Source: Colocasia esculenta | Lineage: Eukaryota > Streptophyta > Magnoliopsida > Alismatales > Araceae | NCBI GenBank assembly: GCA_014218235.1 | Contig: JACBKR010000862.1 | Span: 1-64,000, forward strand | Direction of reading: 5' to 3' | Length of the DNA stretch: 64,000 bases | Shown: one piece after another, positions 56,046 through 64,000 of the stretch | Numbering within the stretch: position 1 is the first letter of the stretch | How the letters are laid out: the number at the start of each line of letters is the position of its first letter | Translations under genes and position numbers: made by a program | The notes under the pieces: model-generated | What the model was told of the DNA's origin: nothing | Seen by the model: only the letters and a program-made list of their open reading frames with translations | Database searches by the model: none

Positions 56046-57015
56046 CACTTATCATAAATGTACAAACCCATTTTCTAAACCCACAAATCCAAGCACGCAT
56101 ACATTCACGTAAGCATGCATATTGGCCATCCCCCCTTTAATTAGCCATAGAAAAGAAAACGGATGATAAGATAATAATAAAAAAACAGCAAAAAGGAATA
56201 GTTAAAAATAAACAAAAATAAATAATCAACATCGTTAAAAAAAAATGTTTAAAGACCATGATTTTAAATAAACGAAAAGGGAAAGAAAAAAACTTTAAAT
56301 AAAAAAAAAACAACAGGAACAATTATAAACCTAATTTAGCAACATGAATAAGTGCAAACAAAAAAAATGACTTCAAATAAATCCAAAGTAAAGCAAAATC
56401 AAATGATTCTAAGTAAAAGAAATCAAGTCAAATAATTCTAAGTTAAACTTCTAACTTAGCATAAAATTCAAATAAAAGTTTCAAACCCAAATAAATTAAA
56501 TAGAAATAAAGTTCAAACAAAGAGAAATATGAATCAAATAAAAAAAAACCTCACATCAAATCAAACAATCAAAAGAACTAAATCAAACCAAAGGCCAATC
56601 AATGAAAGATAACCCCAATAAAATACCAACACAATAAAACATTCTAAAAAAATAAATCAAATCAATAATGCCAAAACAGATCCAACCCCTTTAATAAATT
56701 CAAAAAATAGCATTAAAATGCGTTGAGCGTTATATTTTGGTTGTCTTGCATTAGGCACAATTAAATTTATATCTTGACGCATATCTTTTATCGGATATTT
56801 CCGCTTAAGGCCACAAGACTCTTTATTCTGACGATTAATCAAGAGTTTTCCCTCTTAGAGGGATGTAATTAACGTCGTTGCGTTTAGGCAACGACGAGAT
56901 CTTGGTCCCGACCCGATCACCACTTTCGTTTGACGAAGTCAGACGGTACGCAAAGAGACCTAAAGTCCTTCGACTCTCGGAGGCAGAACATGTTGCTTCG
57001 GCGACTGGCACGCCT
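56046..57015. other. A-rich and leader-like interior of the insertion
   Basis: 56150-56690 is A-rich with many AAT/AAA runs. 56700-57060 has balanced composition, but I see no domain in its frames. Confidence 0.4.
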
Positions 57016-57373
57016 GCGCTCCGCGGTTACCGATTCATCTTTCATTATAGTGACTTACTTATCACTAAATGGGACTTGAATTTGTAATACACGGTACACA
57101 CATGAGAACATGATAAAATAATTGTAAATTTAAAATAATTGTGATGGATCCTAAAATCCATTTCCACAAATCACCATTTCAAATATGATAGATGAAGTTG
57201 TCTCAAGGTATGATGGCACTTTAACATATAGAAAATTACAGAAATTCCCAACAGAAGAGCATTGTGACAGTTTGAAATCACCATTTCAAAGATAGTAGTT
57301 GCAGCTGTATCAAAGTATGATTCCACCGGAACAGATAAACACATAAATCTGCTACAGAAAATTTCACCCAGTT

Positions 57374-57508
57374 AAAGTGCAGAAATGTCTAGTCATCTTA
57401 CACTTTCCTCCTCTCATTGGTGGACATCAAATTGGCACATGTATCTCTCTCTTCTTTTCCACCAATGAGAGGGAAAAAATATAAGATGACTAAGTATTTC
57501 TGCACTTT
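57374..57508 (+). repeat. Unit C: hairpin upstream of the NLR
   Basis: Counterpart of 29261-29395. Arms 57374-57423 and 57459-57508 pair better than in unit A (AGTCATCTTA in both arms). It lies about 360 bp upstream of the NLR start. Confidence 0.85.
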
Positions 57509-57865
57509 TAAAAGCGCATAAAATTTTTCTCTAATGGAAATGAGAATAAGAAAGAGATTTTACAAGGTCATCATATGGGGCGAAATTTAGAGATGATTTG
57601 TTCATTCTTTTCGTGGATTGGTCCCAAATTTCAACTGGGTTCGTTCTGGACTCCTTTTTGTCAAGGAAGATGAATAAAAAGAAAAGGAGAAAAAAAACTA
57701 GCTCAAACAGCCATGAGAGGTGGGGAGCTGCTGTGCTGCGGGCCCCGCCCCTCCTTAATTTCCTCCATATTGGCGAAGGTCTTCCGTCTTCCGGTTTCGC
57801 CGTGTCTTCCTCCACAGTCCACAGTCCTCTCTGCTGCTGCTCCTCCTCTGAGTGCTGTGCTGACC

Positions 57866-59725
57866 ATGCCGATCCTCGCCTGCATCCTTCCCGTCGTGAC
57901 CTTCCTCTGCCACCCGTGTTGGGCGCCTTCGAGACCTGCGTAGGGAACCAAGCCCCCGCTTCTTCGATTTCCTGCCGAACTGGGTGGGCGGTCTCTTCGC
58001 TCGCTGCTGGGAAAACCCGTCGGAGGAAGTCCGGAGTCAGAAGAGGATTTTGAAATCTGCGCTTCTGTTTTGCGCTATGTACGAAGAGGATTTTGCGCTA
58101 TGTACGAAGAGGATGCACAAATCATTACAGCAAAACTGGTAGATTACTGGGTCCGGGAAGGGTTGGTAGATGATGAAAATGACGGTGGGGAAGGCAGTAT
58201 GAATGATGCTCGTGGAGCAGGGCATGCCCTCATCAACAACTCCGGGATGCCTGCTTGCTGGAGTCGGGCACGAGGGCCCCGACGGTCAGATTGCACGATG
58301 CAGTGAGAGACATGGCGCTCTGGATAATCAGTCACGAGTACAACAAAGTTGACGGATTCTTGGCGTGGGACTCCATAATTAGGAGGGAGAATCGAGAGCA
58401 CATCAAGAGGATTCGCCTGTGGAGAAGTGATTTAGAAGAAGATGCAAGGTTCAATCCTGATGTGATTCTGAGTTGCTCGAGCAACCGGACCCTTCTGTTA
58501 GAAGATGTCCGTGGGCTCCGGCCTCCAATTCTTCAGGGGATCGCCAGCTCCATGAAGAGTACCCTCCGCGTCCTGGACTTGTCGTGTAGTGATACCCGGG
58601 GGGAGCTCCCCGCCGAGATTGGGTTGATGGCGGAGCTGCGGTTTCTCGGCCTCTCTTTCACAGGAATCACATCGCTACAAAGATTGGGCAACCTCGTCAA
58701 ATTAAGGCAGCTGGCGTTGAGTTATACAAAGTCCTGAAACAGATTCCTCAGGAGGCCATCGCAGGACTCCGGAGCTTGCAGGTCCTGGACATGTGGGGTA
58801 GCGACTACGATTGGGAGGCGGATCCCAGAGGAGGAGAGGATGGTGGCCGGCAATTGAAGTTGAGCGACCTGGAAGCAGGCCTCCCCCGGCTCGAGGAGCT
58901 GGACATCCAACTCGGCACACCGCGCGCATTGGAGAGGTTCGTAAAGTCTGACAAGCTGTGCAGTCGCACGAGAGGCCTTTGGTCAAGATGCGGCATGCAT
59001 CACGAAGTGAGGATCCTCCACTCTATGGGGAAGGTGGCAGCCTCTTACGGCGGGTCTTCAGTCGCATGGGCAGGTCTCTGAAGAGGCTACATTTCTGTGG
59101 GGACGACGCCCATCCATGGGAGGGGGAACTCCGCATCAGCCTTGCCCAACTCCTCCTCCTCGAGGGTCTCTTCCTCATCGGATTCAGGATCGAGAGGATG
59201 TCAGAGGTTGTTCTTGTGGGCTCCAATTTTACTCCCAGAAGCAGCAGCAGCAGCAGCAACAATATTATTGTTAGGCTGTCGAGGTTCACTATGTTCAACT
59301 GCGATGGGCAGAAGGTGCTGAAATTGGTGGGGGCATTCCCCTGCCTCCAGGAGATCTATCTGGAGAATTGCAGCACAATGGAGGAGCTGGCGTTGGACGA
59401 AGGTGTGGCGGCCGGCATCGCAGAAGAAGGAACCCAAGACGACGCCGGCCTTCTCGACCGCCATTTCCCGATGCTCAGGTACATAACTCTACATAACCTG
59501 CCCGCATTGAGGAGCATCGGTCGGCGGCCGTTGCGCCTTCCGGAATTGAGACGCATCCGGGTGAACCGGTGTCCGGAGCTGAGACGGATTCCGCTGGATC
59601 CCGCCGGCGTGCCCAAGCTCGAGAGGATAACAGCTGAACAAGAGTGGTGGGACACCGTGGAGTGTGCTGGCAGCGGTGGCCACGACACCAAACCCGTCTT
59701 CGAGAACCGGTTGCTCAAGTGGTGA
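57866..59725 (+). pseudogene. Unit C: NLR pseudogene lacking most of NB-ARC
   Basis: Same family as units A and B. From ATG 57866 a one-base loss near 57911 shifts the frame after about 15 codons. Near 58036 about 750 bases are deleted, removing P-loop through RNBS-C. The junction carries a duplicated 23-base segment (GCGCTATGTACGAAGAGGAT...). Then RNBS-D-like, a LHD in place of MHD (LHDAVRDMALWI), and leucine-rich repeats follow, with shifts near 58240, 58730 and 58980. The last 255 codons (58958-59725) are open and include about 35 residues (VFSRMGRSLKRLHF...ELRI) that units A and B do not have. No nucleotide binding is possible. Confidence 0.9.
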
Positions 59726-61614
59726 GTCCGACCATTTGGACCGTGGGCGATGGCCGACCAAGTATATACATTTGTGTTATTAAAAGAAGCATATTGAACA
59801 ATTTTGGGAAGCGGGAATGCTAATTTGACGTCTCATATGAGACGGAAACCATCTTCGTCCCACTGTAATAAGCGCATGTTAATTGTGTACGAGGACATCT
59901 TTTCCTTTCTTCCGAGTTTGTCCAGCAGAGCCTTGAATGCAACAATCGTCAAGTCATTTTTCTTGTCTTTTAATGATAATTTGTGCGTGAAATCACATAG
60001 GGTGTTTATACGCTTAAAGTTAAGCTACGACGTTAAATCTAAAATAAACCACCAATTTTCTCCTAAACTTATAAGACCTTGTGGTTAGTTGTGCGAGAAG
60101 TGGGTCAATTTTTTCTTGATGATCACTTACGTCATGTTAGATATTAGATCGAGATTAACTTAAAAAATATTTTTAATTTATTATCGATCTATTTTAATAC
60201 AAAATAGTCTCTTAATTATTTTCTTTAATACATCGCAAATAGACCTACTTTTAAGTAGTAGGCCCGTTGAACATCCCGTGCTTGCCGTCAGTTGCAATTT
60301 TCATCCTCTTTCAAATGCTATCAATATTTAAAAAAAAAAAAATACAAGTACATATTCTTGAGAATATATACTAGCTTTAAATATAGTTTGAGAAATTTAT
60401 TAATCCATCTGGTACGATTTTCATTATATTATATTGTGCCACCATCTTTTTTTAATTTTAGAGCCTAAAATTTTTATTTTGATGTCCAAATTTTCTATTT
60501 TAGTATAGTGAGTTAAATTTGGCATCATTGGATATCAAAATAAAAATTTAGATATCAAAATAAAAATTGAGTTTCAAAATTAAAAGTTGGCTCTAAAACA
60601 AAGGAAAAGGAGGACACGGTATGATGTAATGAATCACACAAGATAGAACGATGAACTACTCAAAGTGCATTTAAAGTTGACATCATTATACTGAGGTCAG
60701 TACAATAAACTTTACTCTACATTTTTAGATCACAAAGCATAGAAAATTCTTAGGAGCTATCCATTCAACGTACGAACTTCATGAACTCTGAATTTTGATA
60801 TAATTTTTTTAATATATTTACTATTTCTATAATAAAAAAATAATAATAAGAAAGGTCGATCTCGAACATCGATGCAGACTGTCAAATGTCTTGAAAGTGA
60901 AGATCTATAGAATGCCTCTCATTCAAAGAAGCAGAGATCTGTAAGATAAATGAAGGAACAAGAGTCTTAGGATTGAGATCTTTAAAAAAATCTTTCAATA
61001 CCTAAGTTAATAGAGACAAAAGCTCAAGTAAGAGAGGAATCGATTCAAGATCTCTCTTCGCCAATTTGAATATCAAATGTGTCTTACTTCGGGTTGTACC
61101 TCCCTACATGATTCCTTGGGACATAGAGATAGTTAAGACTCTAGATGTTGGTATTACTTCATTTCTAACCTAGTTGAGATTAAGTGTGAGAAGATAATTG
61201 TACAATGCTCTTCTCATTTTTTAAGAGCTTACATCACGATTATTTAATGATAATTAATTTTCAAGACATTCTATAATTTAGATGTATCTTAATCACCTTG
61301 TTAATTAATTACAAACTTGAAATATTACTTTGTCGTTGTTACTTTCCTTGTAAAAGTTTCTCCTATTGTCATAAAATATATTTTAAGATATTCTAAAATT
61401 TTAATGCATTACAAAATGTTGGATAACCAATATTAAGCCAATCTTAAACTCAATGGGTTCCAGATCATGTATTGATGGTATTCCCTGATTTCTTACATGA
61501 GAACTATTTAATTTAAAATCGTCTATCAATTGCATTGGGCCATACATGTGATAAAAATTAGAAGAAAAAAAAAAGAGAAAAAAGTGTTGGAGAGTGGATA
61601 TCGTCCACCTTATA
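59726..61614. other. Unit C: AT-rich 3' region of the NLR
   Basis: Colinear with 32253-34815 of unit A minus its insertion at 34038. No gene. Confidence 0.7.
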
Positions 61615-61789
61615 AGTGGCTACGCCTGATGCCTTCTCCCATGCAGCAAATTTTGGAGTTTCACACGGTTGTGAAGAACCAGCAAGGGGTTGCATTGCCA
61701 TGCACGGTGGAAGTGGCAGCAGAGGGAGTTCTACTAGCTACTACGCATCCAGCTGGTCTGTAAACCCTAATCTGGAACATTTCAAATAG
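61615..61789 (+). other. Unit C: conserved exon-like ORF downstream of the NLR
   Basis: After ATAAG the frame TPDAFSHAANFGVSHGCEEP, CIAMHGGSGSRGSSTSYY and NLEHFK ends at TAG 61787-61789. A TAA lies just before the AG, which would be intronic if the AG is an acceptor. Compare units A and B. Confidence 0.5.
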
Positions 61790-61973
61790 GGAAGAGTAGT
61801 ACCATGTTGGGTTTGTTCTTGTATATATATCAAGTTCTTTTTAAATTTCAGATTTAGAGAATAGACGGAAAATAAGATTTTAGATTTAAACATTAAGTGT
61901 TAGCAAACACCACCCTAGTTGGGTTCTTTTTCCCATTTTTAACTAATAAAAATAGTTTTCTTGCAATCCTTCT

Positions 61974-62642
61974 TGACACGGATCGTTACTCGGCAATTTG
62001 GCACGACGTCGAGTCGTCATTTGCCGAGGTGAGGATCCAGATGAGCGAGCCGACCTACTCCGAGTAGAGGTAGGTCAACGTTGTGTCAACTCTCGGGAGC
62101 TCGGCCCTGAAGAGCATCGTCCACCAAGTTATCCTCGAGCTGTATGATGAAGACACGCAAAGCCGGGTTCTCTGACACACCGAGCCCCTAAGAGGGCCGA
62201 GTCCCGGCTTAGTCTTCAGCAGGGACACGCTGCCCCAGGCTTTCTTAATCTGAACTCGAATAACCTTCATAGAAAGGTTAGTTGATGGATGGGAAAGTCC
62301 ACTAATGGCAAGACACCCCACGAGTCATAACTGCGCACCGTCTGCTAATTTAGTCAACGGGAATCCCGAGTAGATTCTGGAGCACGTCTTCGACCCACTT
62401 ACCATAATCCTACCCGTGAAACCTCTATAAAAGGAGGAGACATCCTCCGCGCCTAAGGTACGCAACTTCTAGCTCAAGAATCCTTTCATTCCGACCTCCC
62501 AACTTAACTTGAGCGTTGGAGTCTTTCCCCACCGAGGTCACTCGGTGGTCTTGCAGGTTGGAGCTCGGCTATATTTTTCCCCTCGCGCTTCGCCCTTAGG
62601 AGCAACTCGGCCTCGGCCGACTCCGTTACTATCGCAATAACA
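61974..62642. mobile_element. Solo LTR, 669 bp
   Basis: Starts TGACACGGATCG and ends GCAATAACA, with CTTCT duplicated on both sides (61969-61973 and 62643-62647). Units A and B have the uninterrupted site. A TATA box TATAAAAGG lies at 62426-62434. It is GC-richer than the host sequence. Orientation is probably plus, from the TATA box. The family is not identified. Confidence 0.9.
62426..62434 (+). promoter_or_regulatory. TATA box of the solo LTR
   Basis: TATAAAAGG in the middle of the LTR, followed by about 200 bases to the LTR end, a normal position for the U3/R promoter. Confidence 0.6.
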
Positions 62643-62647
62643 CTTCT

Positions 62648-64000
62648 CATCCCATTATTAGGTAAAACATTGAAAATTGTTATATTAACATCAATTCTTG
62701 ACACTGCAATTTAACACATAAAGAGCATGCGTGCACCACAATCCCCTGTTCTATGAAGTGTTTTTGATCACCTTTATTTGTTCTTAGATAATAATGTGGC
62801 AAGCTTTCATTTGTTTATGTCAAATTAACTTTGTGACAAGAATGGATGTTAACATACCACTTTTCTAAGAGTATTTTTACTAAAAAGAAAAGTTGCATGT
62901 TGTGGGCAATGTTTGATGAGTTCTAACTCACTGTTTTGACTCCATGTACTACCCAGACTAGCTCCTCTCCTTCTCACATGAAATGCTTAGTTCACTTTTT
63001 TAATACACTTCTAATATATTAAAGATCTCTTATTTTTACCAATATATTGTTCTCATCTAATAAGTAAAAAAATACACTAGAAATATATTGAAAACGTACA
63101 ATAAATATTCTTTCCTCACATATTTGATGATGGTCCCAAGTTCCTATCACATTTATCCCAATGAACGTCCTTTCCTGTACAGAGGGTGTAAAGGCCCCTT
63201 CTTTACTGCACTTCAGTTGTGCAGGCTGTGGAGCTAGCCTATTTCCCCAGCATGGTTTGTCTGATTGTTCTTGTTTTGATGTATCAGTAAGTTAGATGCG
63301 GCAGAGTTGTTGGCATTAATATATGCCTTTAATTTTTATGCCAAGCCAAGGACATGCATGCATGGTTAGCCTTTTCTAATGCATGGTGTCATCATACTTA
63401 TAATCTTGAGAGGATCCAGTACAGATGGAAGTAAACATTGCAAACATCTCTAGTCTACATCATGAATGAGTTGTAAAATGACCGATGCAAAGAGATTAGT
63501 CTAGGATTTGTATATTTCCATGTGGTGGTGCTCAGCCTGAGGCTAATTGGCATGTAGTGTAGGACCTTGTCTTCGACTTCTATTAAGTTATTATTCTCAT
63601 ATAAATTGCATTTGGTTTAGATGTACCCTTCTTTGATATATACTTGGGTGAGTTCTGAGTTCTTTTTATTGGAAAACTACTTCACAAGGCATGTTTACTT
63701 TTGAAGATGTGATCCGACCTCACGGGAGCCCAAGATCTGATCTTATGGTTAATTCAATTGTTGATGATAGAAATATGTTGGTTAATGACGGATCTAAAAA
63801 TTTTGTTTAGTATGGTCTCAATAAAATATGGTCAGGTCAGTGGGATCACTATTAAATATAAAACGACTTTTGGGCTTGAGCTCTAAATTATATTAAAGAA
63901 TTAGGAAATTTTAGTAGAGTAACAGGATCTCATTGGATTCCATGTATCCAACTTGGAGCGACCTACAGGGAAAAAGATGAAATCGAAAGAGAGTTCTCCA
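62648..64000. other. Unit C: distal AT-rich part, running off the window
   Basis: Colinear with 35610-36943 of unit A and 49545-50833 of unit B. No gene recognised. Confidence 0.7.

Larger units (their letters stand above)
53016..57168. mobile_element. 4,153-bp TG...CA insertion, probably a giant solo LTR
   Basis: Starts TGTCTGCACC and ends CCATTTCCACA, with the 5-bp target AATCA on both sides (53011-53015 and 57169-57173). Unit B has the empty site at 44115-44130 with one AATCA. I find no second copy of either end inside, so the insert looks like a single very long LTR left after recombination, although a miniature or large non-autonomous element is possible. A TATA-like CTTTAAAAG lies near 53190. 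The interior has three arrays of TGCCGTTC words and 1.3 kb of A-rich sequence, but no recognisable protein. Confidence 0.8.

Overview
This is a stretch of nuclear plant genome, gene-poor and very rich in transposons. The evidence is a pentatricopeptide-repeat (PPR) gene of the plant-specific DYW class, CC-type (non-TIR) NLR resistance genes, plant LTR retrotransposons, CACTA, Harbinger, Helitron and hAT-type elements, and captured plant gene exons. The GC-rich 5' ends of the NLR genes in an AT-rich background fit a monocot, but I cannot name the species. No tRNA, rRNA, CRISPR or prokaryotic features were seen. All calls come from reading the sequence; no database search was run.

Layout. (1) 1-9370: decayed retroelement sequence with a minus-strand gag remnant, about 0.8-1.4 kb direct repeats at both ends, several tandem repeats and many very short inverted repeats. 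(2) 9371-13795: a Ty3/gypsy chromovirus with its 5' part missing; pol runs in one frame with four stop codons and is followed by a polypurine tract and a 2.1-kb LTR. (3) 13796-26275: AT-rich sequence holding a 5.2-kb CACTA element (3-bp target duplication) that carries two exons of a cytosolic GAPDH gene, a decayed Harbinger transposase with its partner ORF, a broken short-chain dehydrogenase fragment and a Helitron remnant. (4) 26276-64000: a segmental triplication. Each unit has the order DYW-PPR pseudogene, hairpin, NLR gene, several kb of AT-rich DNA.

Unit A (26276-36943) has the longest PPR copy, which is broken, and an apparently intact 827-residue NLR. Unit B (about 42541-50833) has an intact PPR E/DYW end and an NLR whose last 50 or so residues are frameshifted. 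Unit C (52188 to the window end) has a PPR tail and an NLR pseudogene that lost most of its NB-ARC domain. Two further scraps of NLR 5' sequence (41217-41660 and 42450-42636) show there were once more copies.

Because the units are near-identical, they serve as empty sites for each other. This dates and bounds several insertions exactly: a 495-bp Helitron, a 420-bp TRIM element, a 4,153-bp TG...CA insertion and a 669-bp solo LTR, the last three with 5-bp target duplications. The only protein likely to be active is the unit A NLR, possibly also the unit B NLR: intracellular immune receptors whose ATP-binding switch and leucine-rich repeats look complete but whose N-terminus is too short for a normal coiled-coil domain. 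The less expected signals are arrays of tiny hairpins, different in each retroelement family, a hairpin kept upstream of all three NLRs, and a conserved exon-like ORF downstream of all three.
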